NCBI GenBank assembly: GCA_015232735.1
Contig: JADFZC010000162.1
Coordinates: forward strand, 1 to 6,110
Source: Oligoflexales bacterium
GTDB lineage: Bacteria; Bdellovibrionota; Oligoflexia; Oligoflexales; Oligoflexaceae
Reading direction: 5' to 3'
Length of the DNA stretch: 6,110 bases
A program made the position numbers and the translations under genes. Below the pieces are notes generated by a model that was not told the origin of the DNA, searched no databases, and was given only the letters and a program-made list of their open reading frames with translations. This document shows positions 1-6,074 of this stretch, piece after piece. Within the stretch, counting starts at the first letter, position 1, and the number at the start of each line of letters is the position of its first letter.

Positions 1-984
1 ACTCTGGGCAGGTTTCTTTTTGAACACGAGATTCTTAACGACAGGGAAAGGGATAGGGATTTCTTTGTTGGAGCGAGGGCACTTTCGCGGCTTATTGAAC
101 AGAAGAAGGAAAAAAGGACCATGAAAGTTCCCAAAGTCATTGAGCGGATTAAAAACTATCTTGAAGAGAGACATGCAAGGTGGACCTTGAGAGTGGATCG
201 ACTTGGCAGCAATTTTCAGCCTCAAAGATGGCCTTCCGTCAGGGCAAAGCCCTTTATTAAAGGTATGGAGGAAATCCTGGATCTTGACAGACAGAAGGGT
301 GATGACAGTTCGGGCAGAGCACTCGTGGAACTTTCGAAAAATGTGACATCGTACAGAGAATGGATAGAGGAGCTTGAAAAAAAGGAGGATGAATATAGAA
401 AAAACATGGATAAGGCAAGGCAGCAGGGCATTGCTGATGCGAGAAAGACTCTAAGGGAACTTCAAAAAAGGCAGGATCAGATTTCAAAGAGACTCGACAA
501 GGCTGAGATTCAGGACAAGAAGAAACTCTCGGACGAATGGCCCTCAAATAGGATGGAACAGAATTCCAACATTACGGAAGCAACCCATCTTCTGGATAAG
601 ATTATCGCGTTTTCTCCCATGGCGGGAAAGAGAATAGAGTTTGCGGTTCAAAGTATGAAACAGACAGTGGAGAACGGAAATGCCGGGAATTTTCTGACGG
701 CGGAATCGTCTTCGGATATGGCGGGACGGATGCTGAGACAGGCCGACAACGAAGCGTCAAAATCCCAAAAGGAGTCGGCAGGCAGGCGAGAACGCAGGAG
801 AGTTTCCGGGGATAATTATTTCGGCAACAGACTCATCGGCGGTGATATAGAAATCCGTCATGAATACCGTGTCGACAAGAGGTATCGTGAAGATATTCTT
901 GAGGATGTCAGAGAACACAGGAAACGCTATGACTCAAGGGATGACTCCATACTGGAGGAATATCTGAGGAAGATTGTCAGATAG
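1..984 (+). CDS. Charged coiled-coil protein, C-terminal part (5' partial; DUF4175-like)
   Basis: The reading frame is open from base 1 to the TAG at 982-984, giving 327 visible residues, so the gene probably starts left of the window. An ATG at 121 has only a weak purine-rich stretch in front of it, and the 40 codons before it read as normal protein, so I do not take it as the start. The visible part is very rich in Lys, Arg, Glu and Asp. A likely coiled coil covers about residues 120-175. A helical stretch around 205-255 contains SPMAGKRIEFAVQSMKQ. The last 40 residues are basic and acidic, with the motif YREDILEDVREH. That ending (an R-E-D-I-L motif, then a short helix ending in a Y-x-x-x-I-R-like tail) and the Gln-rich helical repeats recall the C-terminus of DUF4175-type proteins. 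That family is large, often N-terminally membrane-anchored, and commonly near MoxR/vWA genes. The family link is recalled, not searched. No function is claimed. No membrane segment is visible here. Confidence 0.7.
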   Translation, partial: TLGRFLFEHEILNDRERDRDFFVGARALSRLIEQKKEKRTMKVPKVIERIKNYLEERHARWTLRVDRLGSNFQPQRWPSVRAKPFIKGMEEILDLDRQKGDDSSGRALVELSKNVTSYREWIEELEKKEDEYRKNMDKARQQGIADARKTLRELQKRQDQISKRLDKAEIQDKKKLSDEWPSNRMEQNSNITEATHLLDKIIAFSPMAGKRIEFAVQSMKQTVENGNAGNFLTAESSSDMAGRMLRQADNEASKSQKESAGRRERRRVSGDNYFGNRLIGGDIEIRHEYRVDKRYREDILEDVREHRKRYDSRDDSILEEYLRKIVR

Positions 985-994
985 TTATGGCGGC

Positions 995-1014
995 TCTTCT
1001 TCGAGAAGATTTTT
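995..1014 (+). terminator. Weak intrinsic terminator after the left-edge gene
   Basis: TCTTCT (995-1000) pairs with AGAAGA (1004-1009) across a TCG loop and is followed directly by five T (1010-1014). It lies 11 bases after the stop at 984, in the right orientation for the plus-strand gene. The stem is only 6 bp with few GC pairs, so termination may be weak. On the opposite strand the T tract would be upstream of the hairpin, so it should not stop the convergent transglycosylase transcript. Confidence 0.4.
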
Positions 1015-1090
1015 CAGGCCGGATTATCCAGATTGGATTATAATACATATCAAGTTGGTTTTTGTGCTTACGATAAGAATCTGATTCGGA

Positions 1091-1119
1091 TCTGTCATCC
1101 GCTGTCACTTGATGACAGA
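1091..1119. repeat. 9-bp inverted repeat across the mltD stop codon
   Basis: TCTGTCATC (1091-1099) and GATGACAGA (1111-1119) are perfect inverted arms separated by 11 bases. The arms straddle the mltD stop (1095-1097). A second CTGTCA (1102-1107) can pair with the same right arm, so two mutually exclusive hairpins are possible. No T tract follows in the minus-strand direction, so it is not a standard intrinsic terminator. It may protect the transcript 3' end or be chance. Confidence 0.4.
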
Positions 1120-2582
1120 CTTAACATTTGCCCGGCAAATATTCTGCTGCTCCCAAGATTATTGATTTTCTTTAATTTGTGTACGGATATTTTGAATCGT
1201 TTTGATATCGTCCTTAGGCTGTCTCCTTTTTTGACTTTGTACTGGCCTGGCTGGCCGCCGCCCTCGTCGCGGGCGAGGTCCCTGCCTTCGCTTATTTTGA
1301 GCTGAGAGCCTGTTTCAAGTTTGTCCGATGAAAGTTTATTAATCTTTTTTATTGTGTCAGCAGAAATTCCGTAGATTGAGGCTATCGATTCCAGCGTTTG
1401 ATTTTCCCTGACGGTATGATAGGTGGTATTTGATACCAATTCCCTGGATCTTGCGGATTTTGAGACCGGTATTGCAAACTTTGCAAGAATAGTTTCCTTT
1501 CCCTTGATGTTGCTTTCATATTTTTCCGGAATCCATATCCTGTAACTTGTGACAGCATAAGGTGTTGTGTTTCTCAAAATATGGGGGTTGAACTCCTTTA
1601 TCACGGATTGGGGGATGCCTGTTTCCTTGGCCAGGGTTCCCAGGGATATCGGGCTTGGCACTGTGAACGGCAGAACTTTTGGGGAATTTGAGGGTTCCAG
1701 TTTTTTGAATCCGTATTTCTCCGGATTGTTCCCGATAAGAAGGGCGGCCAGGAATTTTGGGATATATTCCATGGTCTCATTTGGCAGCTTTTTCCTTTTG
1801 ACGAGGGTCCAGAAATCCCTGCTGGTGCCGTTCATGATGGCTCTTACAATTCTTGCCTCTCCGGCGTTGTATGCCGCCATGGCCAGATACCATGAGTGAA
1901 AGACGTTATGCAGGTCTCTCAAATATAAGGAAGCGGCGATTGTGGACCTTATAGGATCCCTTCTCTCATCGACATATTTGTCTACTCTAAGTCCATACCT
2001 TAATCCGGTTCCGCGAATAAATTGCCATACGCCCACGGCTCTGGCTCGTGAGGTGGCTGAATTGCTGAAACCGCTTTCAATAAGCGCAAGGTAGTATAGT
2101 TCGGGAGGAAGACCCTGTTCCGCAAGAAGCCTTTCAATCATGGATTTATAGATGGCACCCCTTTCCATATAATGTTGAAAACGTTCTCCGGTTTTCCCCT
2201 GGAATGCTTTTATCCACAGGTCAACCTTCTCGTTCATTTCCGGAGGTATGCCCGTCTTGATGGTCGCGGCGATTTCATTTTCGGATTCTTTTTGAGGTTC
2301 TGGCTTGTTCTCTTTGTTTTTTTGCTCACTTGCAATTTTTTCGTCTTTCGCAATCAATTCATCTATTGTGGGATAAGGTTCGCTCGTTACTGGTTTAGGG
2401 GGCTGTTCATCCTTGTTTGGCGGTACTTCCTGCATTTCTTTTGGTTTGCTGATCTCATTTTGAATTTCTCCTTGTTGCGGTTTGTTTTCACTGGGTGTTG
2501 TGCAGGATATTGCCATTGGCAATGTTATAAGATTTAAAATAATAAAATGTCTTAATAATGGGGTTTGATGTTTTATGACCAT
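1095..2582 (-). CDS. mltD: MltD-type membrane-bound lytic murein transglycosylase, lipoprotein with LysM repeats
   Basis: This 495-residue protein should cleave the MurNAc-GlcNAc bond of peptidoglycan, leaving 1,6-anhydro ends, from a lipid anchor facing the periplasm. A hydrophobic signal spans about residues 9-26 and ends in AIS-Cys27, a slightly atypical lipobox. A Pro/Lys/Glu-rich, low-complexity linker follows (28-115). The SLT (GH23) domain covers about 120-290. It holds ALIES with the expected catalytic Glu169, GVWQFI (184-189), AYNAG (237-241) and MEYIPK (271-276), all hallmarks of the MltD branch. A degenerate LysM-like segment lies near 303-351, and two clear LysM peptidoglycan-binding repeats lie at about 388-430 and 448-488. 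Size and domain order fit MltD, although E. coli MltD is somewhat shorter. The ATG at 2582 is preceded by GAGAGAGG (2585-2592) with only 2 bases between, a tight spacing; the next Met (residue 23) would destroy the signal, so this start is preferred. It stands alone, convergent with the left-edge gene. Function is very likely; the exact subfamily is inferred. Confidence 0.93.
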   Translation of the reverse strand: MVIKHQTPLLRHFIILNLITLPMAISCTTPSENKPQQGEIQNEISKPKEMQEVPPNKDEQPPKPVTSEPYPTIDELIAKDEKIASEQKNKENKPEPQKESENEIAATIKTGIPPEMNEKVDLWIKAFQGKTGERFQHYMERGAIYKSMIERLLAEQGLPPELYYLALIESGFSNSATSRARAVGVWQFIRGTGLRYGLRVDKYVDERRDPIRSTIAASLYLRDLHNVFHSWYLAMAAYNAGEARIVRAIMNGTSRDFWTLVKRKKLPNETMEYIPKFLAALLIGNNPEKYGFKKLEPSNSPKVLPFTVPSPISLGTLAKETGIPQSVIKEFNPHILRNTTPYAVTSYRIWIPEKYESNIKGKETILAKFAIPVSKSARSRELVSNTTYHTVRENQTLESIASIYGISADTIKKINKLSSDKLETGSQLKISEGRDLARDEGGGQPGQYKVKKGDSLRTISKRFKISVHKLKKINNLGSSRIFAGQMLSLSSSDSG

Positions 2583-2678
2583 AACCTCTCTCTTTTTTCT
2601 TATTAAAAAAAACTTTAACAGACCCAGTGATTTCTCTTGGTTACTTTTGATGATTGCCGATTTTTGTGATTAGTTTTT

Positions 2679-2708
2679 ATTATACCTCAATTTTAATTTT
2701 AATGTTGA
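2679..2708 (-). promoter_or_regulatory. Candidate sigma-70-type promoter for mltD
   Basis: On the minus strand a perfect -10 hexamer TATAAT lies at 2679-2684. It is preceded, across an 18-bp spacer, by TCAACA at 2703-2708, which matches 4 of 6 bases of the TTGACA consensus. Transcription would begin near 2672, giving a leader of about 90 bases before the ATG at 2582. In AT-rich DNA a TATAAT can occur by chance, but this one faces the right gene at a sensible distance. Confidence 0.45.
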
Positions 2709-2713
2709 GGTAT
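2682..2713. promoter_or_regulatory. Inverted repeat overlapping the mltD promoter, possible operator
   Basis: ATACCTCAA (2682-2690) and TTGAGGTAT (2705-2713) are perfect 9-bp inverted arms with a 14-base AT-only-but-one spacer. Arm centres are 23 bp apart, about two helical turns, as expected for a dimeric DNA-binding protein. One arm covers part of the TATAAT and the other covers the -35 element, so binding would block RNA polymerase. The regulator is unknown. As an RNA hairpin it would have no T tract on the minus strand. Confidence 0.4.
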
Positions 2714-2973
2714 TTTGGGTTTTGTTTTTTATTTCATGAAGAGCATGAGTACAATTCCTATTTTTTTTTATTATTTAAAATTGGGCCTTTCACCGTTGTC
2801 TGTTCTTATTTATGGATTACCGCAAAACCTGAATAACTATACATCTGATGTACAGATCGTTGAAATATTTAATATTTACTTATAAATGTCGCCAATATCA
2901 ATACACGTCATTGAGTTTGAAGTCAATAAATGATCATGAGTTAAGATGATAGATACTATTCTCAAGTTTTCCA

Positions 2974-3972
2974 TTACCCTCCGTCAAATCCGTTCAAATG
3001 AGACTTGTGCCAGTCCATTGAAGTGCTGATGATATTTCTAAGGTCAGAGTGTGACGGTTCGAAACCAAGCACTTTTTTTACTTTTCTGTTGTCAGCGTAT
3101 AGCGCATCTGCATCACCGTCGCGCCTTTTGCCAATAGTATAATCTATTTTTTTTCCGAGAAAGGATTCTATCTCGGCGATTATATCCATGTTTGAATATC
3201 CGGTTCCTGTTCCGAGATGCAATGCGCTGAAGGTCTCTGCCTTTGCTGTGGATAGATATTTTGCGGCCTCGATGTGTGAAATCGCAAGGTCGGTTACATG
3301 GATATAATCCCTTACGCATGTTCCGTCCTTTGTCGGAAAATCATTGCCGAATAAGGTAAAAGCCTTTTTGCTTAACACCGATTTGATAATGTTCGGTATC
3401 AAGTGGGTTTCGGGGGTGTGATCCTCCCCGATCTTGCCTGAAGAATGGGCCCCGCATGCGTTAAAATATCTTAACGCCATCGCTTTCCATCCAAAAGCCT
3501 TTGAGTAATCCTCGATAATGTATTCGGCCATCAGTTTTGATCTGCCATATGGTGAAATGGGTTTTTTGGGATCATCTTCTGCAATGGGAAGTTTTTGCGG
3601 ATTCCCAAAAACGGCGCAGCTTGACGAAAAAATCAAAGGCTTGAGAGTTCCTGTCTCTTTCATGGCATCGCATAGTGTTGCCACTCCGGTCACATTATTA
3701 TGATAGTATTTGTCAGGATGCTCGACTGACTCGCCTACCAGCGCGAAAGCGGCGTAGTGGTATATGGCGTCTGGTTTGAAAGATCTGAGATTTTTTTTCA
3801 GAAGCTCCCTGTCATGAATGTCTCCGAGTATGAAATCAACCCCCTTGGGAAGGCTCTCTCTGTGACCTGTGGACAAATTATCGTAAACAAGACATTCATG
3901 CCCCTGGGAAAGTGATTCCAGGACAAAATGGGAACCTATATATCCAGCGCCTCCAATGACAAAAAACCTCAT
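2974..3972 (-). CDS. galE: UDP-glucose 4-epimerase
   Basis: GalE interconverts UDP-glucose and UDP-galactose in the cytoplasm using tightly bound NAD+, for the Leloir pathway or to supply UDP-galactose for surface polysaccharide. The 332 residues match the usual family length. The extended-SDR Rossmann signature GGAGYIG is at 7-13, with the NAD-binding acidic motif VYDNLSTG at 29-36. The catalytic triad is visible: Ser118 in SSSCAVFG, then Tyr142 and Lys146 in the YGRSK motif. RYFNACGAH (168-176), THLIPN (189-194) and RDYIHVTDLA (221-230) are typical GalE blocks. At the position corresponding to E. coli Tyr299, which affects acceptance of N-acetylated sugars, I read Leu291 (in ALYAD), so substrate range cannot be assumed. 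The ATG at 3972 has AAGGGA (3980-3985) 7 bases upstream, a good start. No galT or galK adjoins it, so an envelope-sugar role is as likely as galactose use. Confidence 0.96.
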   Translation of the reverse strand: MRFFVIGGAGYIGSHFVLESLSQGHECLVYDNLSTGHRESLPKGVDFILGDIHDRELLKKNLRSFKPDAIYHYAAFALVGESVEHPDKYYHNNVTGVATLCDAMKETGTLKPLIFSSSCAVFGNPQKLPIAEDDPKKPISPYGRSKLMAEYIIEDYSKAFGWKAMALRYFNACGAHSSGKIGEDHTPETHLIPNIIKSVLSKKAFTLFGNDFPTKDGTCVRDYIHVTDLAISHIEAAKYLSTAKAETFSALHLGTGTGYSNMDIIAEIESFLGKKIDYTIGKRRDGDADALYADNRKVKKVLGFEPSHSDLRNIISTSMDWHKSHLNGFDGG

Positions 3973-3998
3973 CCGTCTATCCCTTATTTTTTCCCGTT

Positions 3999-4014
3999 AC
4001 AGTTTAAATACTGT
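3999..4014. repeat. Imperfect palindrome beside the galE -35-like hexamer
   Basis: ACAGT (3999-4003) and ACTGT (4010-4014) are inverted arms around TTAAAT. The right arm overlaps the minus-strand TTGACA at 4012-4017. The site lies about 30-40 bases upstream of the galE start and could be an operator; the arms are short, so chance is a fair alternative. Confidence 0.3.
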
Positions 4015-4036
4015 CAATAACCCTATTTGTTTATCT

Positions 4037-4053
4037 TTCTCTTTGCAAGAGAA
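4037..4053. repeat. 17-bp palindrome in the divergent region
   Basis: TTCTCTT (4037-4043) and AAGAGAA (4047-4053) are perfect 7-bp arms around TGC. No T tract follows on either strand, so a protein-binding site is more plausible than a terminator. It lies about 65-80 bp upstream of galE and about 250 bp upstream of the methyltransferase start. Confidence 0.35.
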
Positions 4054-4301
4054 GAGTTAAATGAGAAGAATTGAGTTTTATATACTAACCTCCTGGTTTT
4101 CAATGTTTTTTAATTTCTGCTACCAGTCGATATGATAATTTACCAGATCTTACATTAATATTTATTAAGAGAGTCTTGCGTTGTTTGCTTCTCTGGGATA
4201 TTTCTTATCCGAGTCTGCTTGTGAGATTAGTCGCTTTCGCGCCAGTGACGTATCCTGGCATGCGAAGCTTGCATGGGATCTGTTTATAACATGCTTTTAT
4301 T

Positions 4302-5633
4302 ATGAACTTTCAAATCTCAAAAAATATCCTGAAAAAAATAAGGAGAAACATATTCTCCAGGGAACAGGGCGCCTATGTGACATATGCCTGCTCTTTTGGA
4401 AATCAGACTGTTTCTGAGTTGCAACAGATTACCGGATCTCTTTTCAGCAAGGGAAAATTCAGTCCCCGTATCCTGTTCAATGATGGTCTTATAGGTATAA
4501 AGTCGATCGATATGAGGTCACTCTGCGAAATTGTTTTCAGGTTGAAGACAGCGAAGGACGTCTATCTGGTTTTGGATGAGGCTCATGTGGGAGGACCAAA
4601 GGATCTGATAAGAAGAATGGGTAAAATACCTTATGAACTGATATTCAATCCCGGAAGTTCCATTTCGGTAAAGGCATATTCATCCGACAGCATTCTTTAC
4701 CATGAAGGACTTATCAAGGAGCTTATCGGAAAGGAACTGGCAGGGGCGGGATTTCATGATAATGCGCCTTTTGATCATTTTTTAAGGGCAAGGCTTAAAA
4801 AAAATCATTTTACGCTTGAAATTGCACTGGGAGGGACTCCGCTTTATAAGCGCGGTTACAAGAAGTCACTCAAAACTCCTGCGCCTCTTGCGGAACATGC
4901 GGCGGCTTCTCTGATTCGGGAGTCTTTTGACTGGATGGAAACAGAAATCATCCCGAATAGGATTTTTATCCCCTTTTCCGGCGGAGGAACCCTTGGGTTC
5001 GAAACCATCTCATATTTGGCAGACATTCCCCTGTTCACCTGGGGGAGGAATTTTTCGATGGAGGAACTGGTCTGCTATCCAAAATCAAGCATGAATAATT
5101 CAGTAAAAAAAATGACTGTTGAGTTAAAAGGCAGGCTTGAACGTATCAGCCAGGTAAAAACTTTGTTTATGGATATCCAAGAAGACAGAATAAAAGAGAC
5201 ACACATGAACATTGAGGGTTTTGAGTCAGCTCTTCAAAAAACCGCAGGTATTGGATATGACGGTTTTTCTGTGGTTCACGGTGATATTTTTTCCACGTCG
5301 GTGGCGGACTGGTTTTATGAAGGACGGGATGTCTTTGTTCCTCTCAATCCTCCGTATGGCATCCGTCTTTCAGGTGAGAAGGGAATTTCACCCGCTTTTT
5401 ATGGAAGAGTGGCGTCTGTAATATCGGGTCTTTTGAACATGGATCTAAAAAAAGTCTTTGGATTTTGTCTCCTACCCGATGAAAAGGCGAAGAAATGCTT
5501 TTTGAAAAAACTGGCCGGTTTTTCGGTAAGGGATGAAAAAATAACACTTGGCGGAAGATCGCTTCTGGCTGTTTACTTTAAGACTTGCCGCAATCAGCCA
5601 GTCTCTCCAGCGTCCTGCGGGTCAGGGAGGTGA
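4302..5633 (+). CDS. RlmL/YpsC-like THUMP-type RNA methyltransferase, divergent motif I
   Basis: The 443 residues follow the layout of the RlmL N-terminal half and the YpsC family, SAM-dependent methylases that modify a guanine N2 of 23S rRNA. A ferredoxin-like plus THUMP region covers about residues 26-175. The family hinge TLEIALGGTPLYKRGYK (171-187) and the PLAEHAAASLI helix (195-205) come next, then a Rossmann methylase domain. Motif I reads IPFSGGGTLGFE (223-234) where relatives have D-P-x-C-G-S-G-T. An acidic motif II is Asp291 in FMDIQED, GD at 327-328 fits motif III, and the catalytic NPPYG is intact at 349-353. No second RlmK-like domain is fused. The normal family end is near LLAVYFK (421-427); the last 16 residues overlap eda on the other strand. 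The start is uncertain: ATG 4302 lacks a Shine-Dalgarno sequence, AAGGAG (4340-4345) precedes only an in-frame ATA (codon 17), and GTG 4377 (codon 26) has AGGG upstream. Homology seems to begin near residue 26. Target and activity are inferred. Confidence 0.82.
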   Translation: MNFQISKNILKKIRRNIFSREQGAYVTYACSFGNQTVSELQQITGSLFSKGKFSPRILFNDGLIGIKSIDMRSLCEIVFRLKTAKDVYLVLDEAHVGGPKDLIRRMGKIPYELIFNPGSSISVKAYSSDSILYHEGLIKELIGKELAGAGFHDNAPFDHFLRARLKKNHFTLEIALGGTPLYKRGYKKSLKTPAPLAEHAAASLIRESFDWMETEIIPNRIFIPFSGGGTLGFETISYLADIPLFTWGRNFSMEELVCYPKSSMNNSVKKMTVELKGRLERISQVKTLFMDIQEDRIKETHMNIEGFESALQKTAGIGYDGFSVVHGDIFSTSVADWFYEGRDVFVPLNPPYGIRLSGEKGISPAFYGRVASVISGLLNMDLKKVFGFCLLPDEKAKKCFLKKLAGFSVRDEKITLGGRSLLAVYFKTCRNQPVSPASCGSGR

Positions 5634-6063
5634 TTTCATCCCATTTTTTACCTTCGATGAAATCAGCTGGCGTCATCCATGATCCGCCGACTGAAATAAC
5701 ATTATTGAGCGAAAGATATTCCATGAAATTTCCTTCATGAATTCCTCCGGAAGGGCAGAATTTTATATCTTTGAATGGTCCTGCTATCCCTTTTAAAAGG
5801 GGAATTCCGCCGACGATGGATGCAGGATACAGTTTAAAACAGTCATAACCATATTCAATACCTGTCATCAATTCACTTGGGGTGGCAATACCTGGGAGAT
5901 AAGGTATTTCAAGGTATCTTGACTGCTTTAAAAGTGATTTGGTCAAACCGGGGCTGACCGCGAATTTTCCTCCGGCTTTTTTCACTCTTTCAAGCTGTTC
6001 CGGGAGCAGGACTGTTCCGGCTCCGACGGTCATACCCTCAACCTCTTTTATAATCGATTCCAT
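5578..6063 (-). pseudogene. eda: KDPG/KHG aldolase, N-terminally truncated (probable broken eda)
   Basis: Eda is a cytoplasmic class I aldolase that splits 2-keto-3-deoxy-6-phosphogluconate into pyruvate and glyceraldehyde 3-phosphate in the Entner-Doudoroff route. The 161 residues align without gaps through the Schiff-base lysine to E. coli Eda (213 residues, from memory) starting near its residue 57. GAGTV is at 14-18, SPGL at 37-40, Lys77 (in CFKLYPA) corresponds to Lys133, CPSGGI (103-108) is the phosphate site, and VGGSW is at 125-129. The first two barrel strands and the family's Glu45 and Arg49 are absent. Upstream in frame are stops TGA (6073-6075) and TAA (6079-6081), and none of the three frames in the remaining 47 bases reads like the missing part. 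Yet GAGGAGG (6068-6074) stands 4 bases before the ATG, so a short protein may be made. Without the N-terminal half-barrel, normal aldolase activity is unlikely. A sequencing error further upstream cannot be excluded. Its 3' end overlaps the methyltransferase gene by 56 bp, tail to tail. Confidence 0.8.
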
Positions 6064-6067
6064 GCTT

Positions 6068-6074
6068 CCTCCTC
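6068..6074 (-). promoter_or_regulatory. Strong ribosome binding site in front of the truncated eda
   Basis: GAGGAGG on the minus strand lies 4 bases before the ATG at 6063 and is the best Shine-Dalgarno match in the window. It supports real translation from this ATG despite the missing aldolase N-terminus. An alternative is that the purine run is a coding remnant that resembles a binding site by chance. Confidence 0.6.

Larger units (their letters stand above)
2583..2973. other. AT-rich intergenic region between galE and mltD
   Basis: This gene-free stretch of 391 bases is about 28% GC by hand count. It holds the candidate mltD promoter and inverted repeat (listed separately) and a run of nine T at 2761-2769. 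It also holds a 13-bp palindrome TACATC-T-GATGTA (2840-2852), which overlaps an alternative hairpin ATCTG/CAGAT (2843-2857). I find no GC-rich hairpin with a T tract that would terminate galE. The only open frame of note (plus strand, TTG start at 2654, 60 codons) is T-rich, lacks a ribosome binding site and looks like chance. Confidence 0.6.
3973..4301. promoter_or_regulatory. Divergent intergenic control region between galE and the methyltransferase gene
   Basis: The 329 bases separate two divergent genes and should hold both promoters. For galE a perfect TTGACA lies on the minus strand at 4012-4017, but no good -10 sits 16-18 bp downstream. For the plus-strand gene, TATAAC (4285-4290) resembles a -10 but lacks a -35, and TATGATAAT (4131-4139) is another candidate. 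Short palindromes include ACAGT-ttaaat-ACTGT (3999-4014), TTCTCTT-tgc-AAGAGAA (4037-4053), TTAATA-tt-TATTAA (4155-4168), GGATA-tttct-TATCC (4196-4210) and CATGC-gaagctt-GCATG (4259-4275). GC content rises from about 28% (4021-4170) to about 50% (4171-4280). I see no RNA gene. Confidence 0.45.

Noticed and set aside
121..123. ATG at 121 as the true start of the left-edge gene
   Set aside because: The frame is open to the window edge with protein-like codons before this ATG, and the binding site is weak, so a 5'-partial gene is more likely. It remains possible if a start codon lies just outside the window.
1039..1044. TATAAT on the plus strand between the two convergent genes
   Set aside because: There is no -35 at 16-18 bp and no downstream plus-strand gene; it is part of the self-complementary run ATTATAAT.
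2172..2537. 121-codon plus-strand frame rich in Phe, opposite mltD
   Set aside because: It is antisense to the Lys/Glu-rich linker of the transglycosylase, whose AAA and GAA codons read as TTT and TTC on the other strand.
2654..2836. 60-codon hydrophobic plus-strand frame in the galE-mltD spacer
   Set aside because: The hydrophobicity comes from T-rich DNA (many Phe and Leu codons). The TTG start has no binding site, and the frame runs against the neighbouring transcripts.
4181..4417. 78-codon plus-strand open frame with a TTG start, overlapping the methyltransferase start
   Set aside because: It has no recognisable family and a weak binding site (AAGAGAG). It overlaps the methyltransferase by 116 bases in another frame, and its composition looks like read-through of the intergenic region.
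5788..5801. Perfect 14-bp palindrome CCCTTTTAAAAGGG
   Set aside because: It lies inside eda and encodes conserved family residues (PLLKG); it is most simply a codon coincidence.
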